Below, in pieces: positions 35,774-44,714 of a DNA stretch of 64,000 nt. The DNA lies in NCBI GenBank assembly GCA_035760965.1, contig DASTRY010000037.1, forward strand, positions 44,704-108,703, given 5' to 3'. Position 1 is the first letter of the stretch. Each line of letters begins with the position of its first letter. Position numbers and translations under genes: made by a program. Source of the DNA: JADGHX01 sp035760965. GTDB lineage: Bacteria > Pseudomonadota > Gammaproteobacteria > Steroidobacterales > Steroidobacteraceae. Below the pieces are notes generated by a model. The model made no database searches and was not told where the DNA came from. It saw only the letters and a program-made list of their open reading frames with translations.

Positions 35774-36636
35774 ACGCGCGCCGCTCGCGATTCCTGCTCA
35801 CCGCGCTGCTCTTCGGGTTTGCGTTCCTCTACATCCCGATCCTGTCGGTGATCGTCTTTTCCTTCAACGAATCGAGGCTCGTCACGGTGTGGGGCGGGTT
35901 TTCGACCAAGTGGTACGGCGTGCTGTTCGCGGACCGGCAGATGCTCGACGGTCTGTGGCTCAGCCTGCGGATCGCGGCCGTCACGGCGACCGGCGCCGTG
36001 ATCGTCGGCACCCTCGCCGGGTTGGTGCTCGCACGGTTCGGCCGATTCCGCGGTCGCTCGATCCTCGCCGGGATGGTGACCGCGCCGCTCGTCATGCCCG
36101 AAGTGATCACCGGGCTGTCGCTGTTGCTGCTGTTCGTCGCCTTCGCCGATGTCCCGTTTGCGCCCGTGCCCGCGCAACGCGGCTTCAGCACGATCGCGAT
36201 CGCCCACATCACGCTCACGCTGTCGTACGTGACCGTCATCGTGCAGTCGCGCCTCTCGACGATGGACGAATCGCTCGAAGAGGCGGCGATGGACCTCGGC
36301 GCGCGGCCGCTGAAAGTGTTCCTTCTCATCACGTTGCCGATCATCGCGCCGGCGATCGTTTCCGGCTGGCTGCTCGCGTTCACGCTGTCGTTGGACGACC
36401 TGGTCATCGCCTCCTTCACCGCCGGGCCGCAGACCAATACGCTCCCGATGATGATCTTTTCCAAGGTCAGGCTCGGGGTCACGCCGGAGATCAACGCGCT
36501 CGCGACGCTGATGGTGAGTGTGGTTACGATATTCGTCATCGCCGCCGGTATCCTGATGGCGCGCCAGGAGAAGGCCCGCCGCCGCGACGTGCAAATGGCG
36601 CAGGCCGAAGCCGGCGCGCTCCCGAACCGTACCTAG
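35770..36636 (+). CDS. potI: PotI-like polyamine ABC transporter permease
   Basis: A 288-residue permease with six predicted membrane spans and the coupling loop EEAAMDLGARPLKVF. N-terminus has a hydrophobic first span with YIPILSVIVFSFNESR typical of PotI/PotC. Four-base ATGA overlap with potH. Together potFGHI would import putrescine for the Puu enzymes. Confidence 0.93.
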   Translation: MNARRSRFLLTALLFGFAFLYIPILSVIVFSFNESRLVTVWGGFSTKWYGVLFADRQMLDGLWLSLRIAAVTATGAVIVGTLAGLVLARFGRFRGRSILAGMVTAPLVMPEVITGLSLLLLFVAFADVPFAPVPAQRGFSTIAIAHITLTLSYVTVIVQSRLSTMDESLEEAAMDLGARPLKVFLLITLPIIAPAIVSGWLLAFTLSLDDLVIASFTAGPQTNTLPMMIFSKVRLGVTPEINALATLMVSVVTIFVIAAGILMARQEKARRRDVQMAQAEAGALPNRT

Positions 36637-36655
36637 AGACCCGTTGCGCACACCT

Positions 36656-37402
36656 ATGAACGTACTCGGCATCGATGTCGGCGGCTCCTCGATCAAGGGG
36701 GGCGTGGTGGATACGACAACGGGGCGCCTCGTCGTCGAAATGGCGCACGTGCCGACGCCGCATCCCTCCACCCCGCCCGAAGTCATGAAGGCGGTCGTGC
36801 GACTCGCGGCGGGGCTGCCGCCCGCCAAGGCCGCCGGATTCGCGTTTCCGAGCGTGGTGAAGCGCAACATTGCGCGCACCGCAGCCAATGTCGACCATGC
36901 CTGGATCGGCACGGACGGTGCGGCGCTCGCGAGCGGCGCGCTCGGGATTCCCACGGTGTTCCTCAACGACGCGGATGCCGCCGGTCTTGCGGAGATGAAG
37001 TGGGGGGCCGGCCGGGATACGCCGGGCACGGTCATCATGCTCACCTTCGGCACCGGGATCGGGACTGCCTTGTTCATCGACGGCAAGCTCGTGCCGAACA
37101 TGGAGTTCGGGCATCTCGAGCTGCACGGCGCCGACGCCGAAACCTGGGCCTCCGCGCGCGTGCGCACCGAGGAGCACCTCGACTTTCCGGCCTGGATCGC
37201 GCGCGTCAACGAGTATCTGCACTATGTGCACGCGCTCTTCTGGCCCGACGTCTTCATCCTCGGCGGCGCGGTCGTCGAGAATTACGATCGCTTCGCCCCG
37301 CTGCTGAAAGCGCCGTGCGAGATCCGGCCGGCGCATTTCGGGGGGCAGGCGGGCGTCATCGGCGCCGCCCTCGCAGCGGCCGAGGTGCTGGGCAACTCAT
37401 AG
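36656..37402 (+). CDS. ppgK: Polyphosphate glucokinase (ROK family)
   Basis: A 248-residue ROK-fold kinase. The phosphate loop GIDVGGSSIKGG opens the protein. Diagnostic polyphosphate-glucokinase blocks follow: LNDADAAGLAEM and TFGTGIGTALFIDGK with LVPNMEFGHLE. It phosphorylates glucose using polyphosphate (and usually ATP). I chose the ATG at 36656 over an upstream TTG. It lies 19 bp after potI, possibly by read-through, with no obvious functional link. A second polyphosphate enzyme (PPK2) lies at 45.8 kb. Confidence 0.87.
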   Translation: MNVLGIDVGGSSIKGGVVDTTTGRLVVEMAHVPTPHPSTPPEVMKAVVRLAAGLPPAKAAGFAFPSVVKRNIARTAANVDHAWIGTDGAALASGALGIPTVFLNDADAAGLAEMKWGAGRDTPGTVIMLTFGTGIGTALFIDGKLVPNMEFGHLELHGADAETWASARVRTEEHLDFPAWIARVNEYLHYVHALFWPDVFILGGAVVENYDRFAPLLKAPCEIRPAHFGGQAGVIGAALAAAEVLGNS

Positions 37403-37441
37403 CGGCCGAGGCCCGGTCGCCGCTAGACTCGCCGCTGTCGC

Positions 37442-38617
37442 ATGCCCTCGGTCCCCAGCAAGCTACCCGACGTCGGCACCACCATCTTCACGGTGATGTC
37501 GCGCCGCGCGCGCGAGCTCGGTGCGCTCAATCTAGGCCAGGGCTTCCCGGACTACGACATCGACCCGCGCCTCGCGGAGCTCGTCGCCGCGGCCATGGCC
37601 GAGGGCCGCAACCAGTACGCGCCCATGGAAGGCGTGATGGAGCTGCGCGAGCAGATCGCGAAGAAGCTGCGGCGTTCGTACCGCGTGACCGTCCATGCGG
37701 ATGCGGAGATCACGATCACGCTCGGTGCGACCGAGGCGATCTACTGCGCGGTTCAGGCGCTCGTCGGTCCGGGCGACGAGGCCATCGTCTTCGATCCGTC
37801 GTACGACTCGTACGACCCGGCGGTGCGGCTCGCGGGCGCGCAATGCGTGCACGTGCCCCTGCAGCCGCCGTCCTTCCGCTACGACTGGGATCGAGTCGCG
37901 GCGGCGATCACCGAACGCACCCGGCTCATCATGATCAACACGCCGCTCAATCCGGCGTGCACCGTCGCGACGAAGAGCGATCTGGATGCGCTCGCTGCGT
38001 TGATCCGCGATCGGAACATCTTCGTCATGTCCGACGAGGTGTACGAGCACGTGCTCTACGACGGGCGCAAGCATGTCTCGGTCCTCGCACATCCGGAGCT
38101 CCGGGAGCGCAGCGTCGCGGTGTTCTCGTTCGGCAAGACGCTGCACGCCACGGGCATTCGCGTCGGCTACAGTGTCGCGCCGGCGGTGCTGACGCGCGAG
38201 CTGCGCAAGGTGCACCAGTTCAACACCTTCAGCATCGCGACTCCGCTGCAGTGGGCGATCGCGCAGTACTTGATCGAGAAACCGAATTGCTGGCGCGATC
38301 TGTCGCGCTTCTTTCAGGAGAAGCGCGATCGGGTGCGGGCCGCTCTCGAGGGCACCCCGTTCGCGGTGCTGCCGGCGGAAGGGACGTACTTCCAGCTCAT
38401 CGATTTCAGCGCGATATCCGACACGGACGATGTCACCTTCGCCGAGCGCCTCCTGACCGAGGCGGGAGTCGCCACCATCCCGCTCTCGCCCTTCTACAAG
38501 GAGCCACCGCGCCTGCGGGTGCTGCGCCTGTGCATCGCGAAGCAGGATCGCACGCTCGACGATGCCGTCGCCCGCCTGCAGCAATTCGCGAAGGGATTGC
38601 AGGAGCCTGAGGAGTGA
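37442..38617 (+). CDS. YbdL-like methionine/glutamine aminotransferase
   Basis: A 391-residue class I PLP aminotransferase. Landmarks: NLGQGFPDYD, TLGATEAIYCAV, INTPLNPACTV, MSDEVYEHV and the PLP Lys232 in SFGKTLHATGIRVGY. This is the YbdL/KAT-III pattern: methionine or glutamine as amino donor to a 2-oxo acid. It is translationally coupled (GTGA) to the omega-amidase gene, a pairing known as the glutamine transaminase/omega-amidase route. TAGACT at 37424-37429 looks like a -10 just upstream of the start. Confidence 0.87.
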   Translation: MPSVPSKLPDVGTTIFTVMSRRARELGALNLGQGFPDYDIDPRLAELVAAAMAEGRNQYAPMEGVMELREQIAKKLRRSYRVTVHADAEITITLGATEAIYCAVQALVGPGDEAIVFDPSYDSYDPAVRLAGAQCVHVPLQPPSFRYDWDRVAAAITERTRLIMINTPLNPACTVATKSDLDALAALIRDRNIFVMSDEVYEHVLYDGRKHVSVLAHPELRERSVAVFSFGKTLHATGIRVGYSVAPAVLTRELRKVHQFNTFSIATPLQWAIAQYLIEKPNCWRDLSRFFQEKRDRVRAALEGTPFAVLPAEGTYFQLIDFSAISDTDDVTFAERLLTEAGVATIPLSPFYKEPPRLRVLRLCIAKQDRTLDDAVARLQQFAKGLQEPEE

Positions 38618-39396
38618 ACCTGCACGTCACGCTCGTCCAGCAATCTCCGGCCTGGCACGATGCGGCCGCAAATCGCGCGCGCCTCGATGCGCTCTGCGCG
38701 CCGCTCGCCAACAACACGGACCTGATCGTGTTGCCGGAGATGTTCACGACGGGCTTCAGCATGGAGCCCGACAAGTTGTATGAGCCCGTGAACGGCCCGA
38801 CATCGCAGTGGCTGCAAGCGAAGGCCAATGAGCTGAACGCCGCGCTCACGGGCAGCATCATCGTCAAGGACGGCGAGCGCTACTACAACCGCCTCCTGTG
38901 GGCGGCGCCGGGCTCCGACCTACTGCACTACGACAAGCGCCACCTGTTCCGCATGGCGCAGGAGCACGACCACTATTCCCCCGGTGCAAACCTCGCGCTC
39001 ACCGTGGAGTGGCGCGGATTTCGCGTTTGTCCGCTCGTCTGCTACGACCTCCGCTTCCCGGTGTACAGCCGGCGGCGCGCCGGGCTCGACTACGACCTGC
39101 TCGTCTACGCGGCGAGCTGGCCGGCGGCGCGCCGCAGCGCCTGGTGCGCGCTGTTGAAGGCGCGGGCCATCGAGAATCAGGCATTCGTCGTCGGTGTGAA
39201 TCGCATCGGGCGCGACGGCAACGGCATCGAATATTCCGGCGACAGCGTCGCGCACGACTATCTCGGCGAGCCGCTCGCCGAGCTCACCGACGAGTCGGCG
39301 GTCACGACCGTCGAGCTGGATGGCGCCGCGCTCCGCGCGTTCCGCGAGCGCTTTCCGGCGCATCTCGACGCCGACCGGTTTACTCTCGATCCATGA
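38614..39396 (+). CDS. YafV-like omega-amidase (nitrilase superfamily)
   Basis: A 260-residue nitrilase-fold amidase. The Glu-Lys-Cys triad is visible as Glu42 (VLPEMF), Lys108 (HYDKRHLF) and Cys143 (LVCYDLRFP). YafV-type enzymes hydrolyse alpha-ketoglutaramate or alpha-ketosuccinamate, the product made by the preceding aminotransferase from glutamine. GTG start with a 4-bp overlap; stop overlaps the next gene's ATG by 4 bp. An N-carbamoylputrescine amidase (AguB) role was considered because aguA is nearby, but sequence blocks fit YafV better. Confidence 0.86.
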   Translation: MNLHVTLVQQSPAWHDAAANRARLDALCAPLANNTDLIVLPEMFTTGFSMEPDKLYEPVNGPTSQWLQAKANELNAALTGSIIVKDGERYYNRLLWAAPGSDLLHYDKRHLFRMAQEHDHYSPGANLALTVEWRGFRVCPLVCYDLRFPVYSRRRAGLDYDLLVYAASWPAARRSAWCALLKARAIENQAFVVGVNRIGRDGNGIEYSGDSVAHDYLGEPLAELTDESAVTTVELDGAALRAFRERFPAHLDADRFTLDP

Positions 39397-40565
39397 AAAA
39401 GCCCACTCGCGTCAATCATCCGCCGCGCGTCGAGCTCGCGCCGGACAACCACCCGGTCGTCGCGCCGATCTACCAGACCGTCAAGTTCGAGTTCGACTCG
39501 CTCGAGGAGACGATGAAGAATCTGCGCGGCGAGCGCCCGGGATTCTTCTATACGCGCTCGTCGAATCCGACCACGCGGCAGCTCGAGCTCACCCTCGCCG
39601 AGCTGCAGGGCAGGGCGGATTGTCTGGTGACGGCTTCCGGTGTCGGCGCGATCGCGCAGACATTGATCGCGCTGACGAAGGCGGGCGATCACATCATCTG
39701 CTTCGTCGAGACCTACAACCCGAGCCGCTATCTCATCCGCCGGCTCCTCGGACGCTTTGGCGTGACGAGCACGATGCTCTCCATCGAGGACCTCGACGGT
39801 GTCGAGCGCACGCTCGCGACGACGCCGACGCGGCTCGTGTTCTTCGAGAGCCCCACCAATCCGGTGACGAAGATCGCCGACATCGCCGCGCTCACGCGGC
39901 TTGCGCGCGCGAAGGGTGCGCTCACGGTGATGGACAACACGTTCGCCGGCTTCCATCAGCACGGCGAGTTCGACGTGGACGTGTTCGTGCACAGCCTGAC
40001 GAAATACGCATCCGGCGCGGGGGACGTCATGGGCGGAGCGGTAATCGCGCGGCAGGAGCTGATCCGGGCCATGCGCACGGATTTCGGCGCGCTCGGCGGC
40101 TCGCTCGATCCGCACGCCGCATTCCTGATCCAGCGCGGGCTGAAGACGTATTTCGTGCGCTATCGCGCGCAGTGCGCGAGCGCGATGAAGATCGCGGAAG
40201 TGCTGCAGGCGAGCCCGCTCGTCGAGCGCGTGCACTATCCCGGCATCCCGACCCATCCACAGTACGCGCTCGCGAACGCTCAGATGAAGGAATTCGGGAC
40301 CATCGTCACGTGCGACATCAAGGGCGGTGCCGCGGCGGGCAACAAGTTCGCCGAGTCGCTGAAGCTCTTTGCCTTGACGGCGAGCCTCGGCTCGACGGAG
40401 TCGCTGGTGGTCGCGCCCCAGATGATGCGCGGCCGGGACCTGACCCCCGAGCAGCTGCGCATGTCGGCGGTCACCGAAGGCACGGTGCGCCTGTCGATCG
40501 GGCTCGAAGACGTGGACGATCTCATCGAGGACGTGAATCAGGCGCTCGCCGCGATCAACGCCTGA
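39393..40565 (+). CDS. Cystathionine gamma-synthase-family PLP enzyme
   Basis: A 390-residue Cys/Met-metabolism PLP enzyme. The PLP lysine is Lys204 in VHSLTKYASG, with Asp181 in VMDNTFAG and the neighbouring-subunit Tyr-x-Arg in FFYTRSSNPT. Substrate class (gamma-synthase, gamma-lyase or O-acylhomoserine sulfhydrylase) cannot be settled by eye. The ATG overlaps the omega-amidase stop (ATGA), so the three genes form one coupled unit probably serving methionine/sulfur amino-acid turnover. The 3' end overlaps the convergent DUF2905 gene by 11 bp. Confidence 0.85.
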   Translation: MKKPTRVNHPPRVELAPDNHPVVAPIYQTVKFEFDSLEETMKNLRGERPGFFYTRSSNPTTRQLELTLAELQGRADCLVTASGVGAIAQTLIALTKAGDHIICFVETYNPSRYLIRRLLGRFGVTSTMLSIEDLDGVERTLATTPTRLVFFESPTNPVTKIADIAALTRLARAKGALTVMDNTFAGFHQHGEFDVDVFVHSLTKYASGAGDVMGGAVIARQELIRAMRTDFGALGGSLDPHAAFLIQRGLKTYFVRYRAQCASAMKIAEVLQASPLVERVHYPGIPTHPQYALANAQMKEFGTIVTCDIKGGAAAGNKFAESLKLFALTASLGSTESLVVAPQMMRGRDLTPEQLRMSAVTEGTVRLSIGLEDVDDLIEDVNQALAAINA

Positions 40566-40755
40566 GCAGCCACGCGATCAGCGACACGAGCGCGCTGATC
40601 AGCAGCATCGTCGTGATCGGGAAGAAGAACTTGAAGCCCGGGCGGTCGATGACGATGTCGCCGGGCAGCCGGAAGAGCGGCAGCTTCCTCAGCACCGGCC
40701 AGGCGAACCCCAGCAGCACCAGCACTGATCCCAGCACGATCAGAAAACGGTTCAT
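40555..40755 (-). CDS. DUF2905 small membrane protein
   Basis: A 66-residue protein with two predicted membrane spans (FLIVLGSVLVLLGFAWPVL and FPITTMLLISALVSLIAWLL cores) flanking the conserved LPGDI.I.RPGF loop that defines DUF2905. Function is unknown. Its ATG overlaps the aceK stop by 4 bp, so it is probably translated from the aceK message. Confidence 0.86.
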   Translation of the reverse strand: MNRFLIVLGSVLVLLGFAWPVLRKLPLFRLPGDIVIDRPGFKFFFPITTMLLISALVSLIAWLLRR

Positions 40756-42545
40756 GGCTCACTCGCAACCCGCACTCGATGCGGATGATACGGCACGACT
40801 TCGAGCACTTCCCCGTCGTTCAGCCGCTGCTGGACGTTGCGCCAGAAGGCGGCGGTCAGGATCTCGCCGTGCACGCGCAGGAAGGCCGCACGCTGCGCGT
40901 CGTCGAAGGCCAAAAACCGGATGAAGGTCTCGGGGAAGATGTCATTGTCGGCGACATAGAACCAGGCTTCGTCGCGCATCTCGTCTTCGAGGTTCGTGGC
41001 CTGCGGCAGATCGCGAAAGCGGCAGTCGGTTACGCGGCACAGCTCGTCGTAGTCGTAGAAGATGACGCGACCGTGGCGGCTCACGCCGAAGTTCTTGAGC
41101 AGCAGGTCGCCCGCGAAGATGTTCGTGTAGGCGAGATCGCGGATGCACTGGCCGTAGTCGAGCACCGCCCGCGTCGCCGCTTCGGGGCTCGCCGTGCGCA
41201 AATACAGATTCAGCGGGGTCATGCGTCGTTCGACGTAGCAATGATCGAGGACCAGGTCGTCCCCGTCGACGTGCACGGTGCTCGCGGTTTCGCTCGCGAG
41301 CTCCGCCAGCAGCTCGGGCGCGAAGCGCGCGCGCGGGAAGCGCAGGCGCTTGAACTCCTGCGCGTCGACCAGGCGGCCGACGCGGTCGTGCTTGAAGACC
41401 ATGCGGTACTTCGCCTGCACCTCTTCGCGCAGGATGTTCTTCGGATACGGGAAGCGATCGCGGATCACCTTGAACACGACGTCGAAGGAGGGCAGCGTGA
41501 AGCACACCATCACGAGGCCGCGCTCGCCGGGCGCGTGCACGAACTGCTCGGTCGTGCCCGCCAGCGCACGCATGAGCTCCCGATAGCGCTCGGTCTTGCC
41601 CTGCCGCGCGCGGCCGAGCACCGTGAAGAGCTCGCTGATCGGTTTGCGCGGCAGCAGCGACTTGATGAAGACGACGGCCTCGGCGACGTGGTCGAGATCG
41701 GCGTGCAGATAGGAGCGCGAGAACCCGAACACGACGCTCACGTCCTCTTCGGTGAGCATCACCGCATCGACCAGCACGCCCGATTCGGTGTTCTTGAGCG
41801 CGATGACGAGCGGCAGGGCGAAGCCCCGGCCGATAACGCGGCCGACGACGTAACAGCGCGTGAACTGATAGAACCCCGCGCGGATCACCTCGATCTGCTC
41901 GACGCTGCGCCGCTCGCGATTCGAGCGCAGGCGCGCGGCGATCTCGGACGTCACGTGCTCGACGCTCTTGTCGAGGTCGTGCCACGGCGCGCGGAAGTGC
42001 AGGTCGCTGAGCAGGTCCTCGATGAGGAGCGCGAGCGAGCCGCGATTGCGATAGGACTGAATGCCGGAAGTGGCACCGGCCGCCGAGGTGCCCGCTCGCA
42101 TGGCCCGCATCAGCTCCTGCGCGCCGGCGAGCGGGTCCAGATCCGTGGCCACGAATTCGATCTCGGGTGCGACGCCGACCGTGCCGAATAGCTGGCGCGT
42201 GATCGAGCTGAAGAAGGTCTTCGTGAACTCGTTGTCGTGCAGCCCGGTGATCTGCGCCGCGAACTCGGTCTTGATGCGCGCCCACAGCGCGCGGTCGAGC
42301 GCTCGCGCCCCGAGCTGCAGCCGCAGCTCCGCGATGGTCTGGCTGACGAAGCGATCGTAGAGCTCGATGCGCTCCACCGCGTCGCGCTGGCTGCCCTTCC
42401 AGTCGCGCGTCTCGAAGCGCACCGGTGCGCGGCGCGTGATGACTCTGAATTCGGCGTTGTAGAAGCCGAACGCGTCGACGATGTGCCGCGCACACTCGCG
42501 CACCAGGGCAGCGTCGGTCGCCGTTGTATCGCCGAGCTCGATCAT
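40752..42545 (-). CDS. aceK: Isocitrate dehydrogenase kinase/phosphatase
   Basis: A 597-residue bifunctional regulator of isocitrate dehydrogenase, switching carbon between the TCA cycle and glyoxylate shunt. Length and the kinase-like C-terminal half fit AceK; visible are the nucleotide-binding region VVFKVIRDRFPYPKN and the catalytic-loop-like VIFYDYDELCRVTDC. I chose ATG 42545 (MIELGDTT); a longer frame to 42677 is unsupported. No aceA or aceB is adjacent. The substrate gene icd lies 760 bp away on the same strand, separated by the brnTA module, which runs in the opposite direction. Confidence 0.93.
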   Translation of the reverse strand: MIELGDTTATDAALVRECARHIVDAFGFYNAEFRVITRRAPVRFETRDWKGSQRDAVERIELYDRFVSQTIAELRLQLGARALDRALWARIKTEFAAQITGLHDNEFTKTFFSSITRQLFGTVGVAPEIEFVATDLDPLAGAQELMRAMRAGTSAAGATSGIQSYRNRGSLALLIEDLLSDLHFRAPWHDLDKSVEHVTSEIAARLRSNRERRSVEQIEVIRAGFYQFTRCYVVGRVIGRGFALPLVIALKNTESGVLVDAVMLTEEDVSVVFGFSRSYLHADLDHVAEAVVFIKSLLPRKPISELFTVLGRARQGKTERYRELMRALAGTTEQFVHAPGERGLVMVCFTLPSFDVVFKVIRDRFPYPKNILREEVQAKYRMVFKHDRVGRLVDAQEFKRLRFPRARFAPELLAELASETASTVHVDGDDLVLDHCYVERRMTPLNLYLRTASPEAATRAVLDYGQCIRDLAYTNIFAGDLLLKNFGVSRHGRVIFYDYDELCRVTDCRFRDLPQATNLEDEMRDEAWFYVADNDIFPETFIRFLAFDDAQRAAFLRVHGEILTAAFWRNVQQRLNDGEVLEVVPYHPHRVRVASEP

Positions 42546-42689
42546 GGCGCCGATGATAAGGCGTACTGGCGCCGCGCCGTTCCGTACCCGGCGCATTTCT
42601 GTACGAAGACCCCGCGAATCCGCGGCGCTCCCGAGCCCCTCCTGACCCACCCTGCGCGGCGGCTGCACGCCCGGCAAACCTCCCGAGGG

Positions 42690-42724
42690 TTGCGTAACTA
42701 CAAATTGTCACTACACTGTGGAGG
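42690..42724 (+). promoter_or_regulatory. brnTA promoter and candidate autoregulatory direct repeat
   Basis: TTGCGT (42690-42695), 16-nt spacer, TACACT (42712-42717) form a sigma-70-like promoter. GTAACTAC (42694-42701) and GTCACTAC (42707-42714) are direct repeats with a 13-bp period across the promoter, a layout suited to a ribbon-helix-helix repressor such as BrnA. GGAGG at 42720-42724 serves as ribosome site. The short AT-rich patch stands out in a very GC-rich setting. Confidence 0.5.
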
Positions 42725-42730
42725 TCGGGC

Positions 42731-43024
42731 GTGATCTTCGAATGGGATGAGCGCAAGCGCCGCGAGAATCTGCGCAAGCACGGCTTGGATTTCCGGGACT
42801 GCGCGGCGGTGTTTCGCTGGCGCACGTTGACCATGCTCGACCACCGGTTCGACTACGGCGAGGATCGCTGGCGCACCCTCGGGATGCTCCGCGAGCGCGT
42901 CGTCGTCATGGTCTACGTGGTGCGCGGCAACGCGCTCCGGGTCATCTCATTCCGAAAGGCGGACCAGCATGAGCAAACGGGCTACTTCGAAACGTTCGAA
43001 GACCGACTGGAAGCGCATCGATAG
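42731..43024 (+). CDS. brnT: BrnT family type II toxin
   Basis: A 97-residue RelE-fold ribonuclease toxin. The start reads FEWDERKRRENLRKHGLDF, the BrnT hallmark, followed by RVISFRKAD. GTG start with GGAGG six bases upstream. The gene overlaps brnA by 56 bp, an unusually deep overlap, ensuring coupled translation with toxin first, as normal for BrnT/BrnA. It would inhibit translation unless BrnA binds it. Confidence 0.9.
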   Translation: MIFEWDERKRRENLRKHGLDFRDCAAVFRWRTLTMLDHRFDYGEDRWRTLGMLRERVVVMVYVVRGNALRVISFRKADQHEQTGYFETFEDRLEAHR

Positions 43025-43268
43025 CATGCGCGACGAGGACATCGACTACTCGGACATTCCACCGACCACCCCCGAGCAGTTCGCCAACGCGATCGTTCGG
43101 TATGGCCTCGAGGACTGGGAGCCGAAGGAGCAGATCACGCTGCGCATCGATGCGGATGTGCTGGCGTGGTTCCGCGCGCAAGGCAAGGGCTACCAGACGC
43201 GCATCAACCGTCTGCTGCGCGCGTACATGGAAGCGCACGTCGGAAAAAAAGGAGCTCGTCGCGCCTGA
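42969..43268 (+). CDS. brnA: BrnA family antitoxin
   Basis: A 99-residue antitoxin. The C-terminal ribbon-helix-helix region KEQITLRIDADVLAWFRAQG then YQTRINRLLRAYM is the BrnA signature; the N-terminal half (WKRIDSMRDEDIDYSD) is the toxin-binding part. It likely represses its own promoter. The last seven codons and the stop lie inside the bidirectional terminator shared with icd, so the C-terminal KKGARRA is encoded by the left arm of that hairpin. Confidence 0.9.
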   Translation: MSKRATSKRSKTDWKRIDSMRDEDIDYSDIPPTTPEQFANAIVRYGLEDWEPKEQITLRIDADVLAWFRAQGKGYQTRINRLLRAYMEAHVGKKGARRA

Positions 43269-43279
43269 CGAGCTCCTTT
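43244..43279. terminator. Bidirectional intrinsic terminator between brnA and icd
   Basis: AAAGGAGCTCGTC (43248-43260) pairs perfectly with GACGAGCTCCTTT (43267-43279) around a GCGCCT loop. On the minus strand the stem is followed by seven T residues (complement of the A-run 43244-43250), a textbook terminator for icd. On the plus strand the stem ends in TTT after the brnA stop, which sits in the loop and right arm (43266-43268). Confidence 0.85.
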
Positions 43280-43307
43280 GCGGATCGATCGACCGGGGAC
43301 GCGGCGC

Positions 43308-44615
<1,308 letters not shown>

Positions 44616-44699
44616 CGAGAGGCTCCTGAGCGGACGGTTCGAGCTAAGCGGGCGCGAATGCTAGCAGAAAGTGCCCGCGCCCGGCTCCGGCGCGCCGGC

Positions 44700-44705
44700 T
44701 AGAAT
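44700..44705 (+). promoter_or_regulatory. -10-like TAGAAT just upstream of aguA
   Basis: TAGAAT ends only nine bases before the aguA ATG, implying a leaderless or nearly leaderless mRNA. No -35 match is visible 17 bases further upstream. The same arrangement (TAGACT at 37424-37429) precedes the YbdL-like gene. Confidence 0.3.
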
Positions 44706-44714
44706 CCCCCGCCC

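Noticed and set aside
38614..39396. AguB (N-carbamoylputrescine amidase) as identity of the nitrilase-family gene
   Set aside because: It is coupled to the YbdL-like transaminase and its active-site blocks (LVCYDLRFP) fit YafV omega-amidase.
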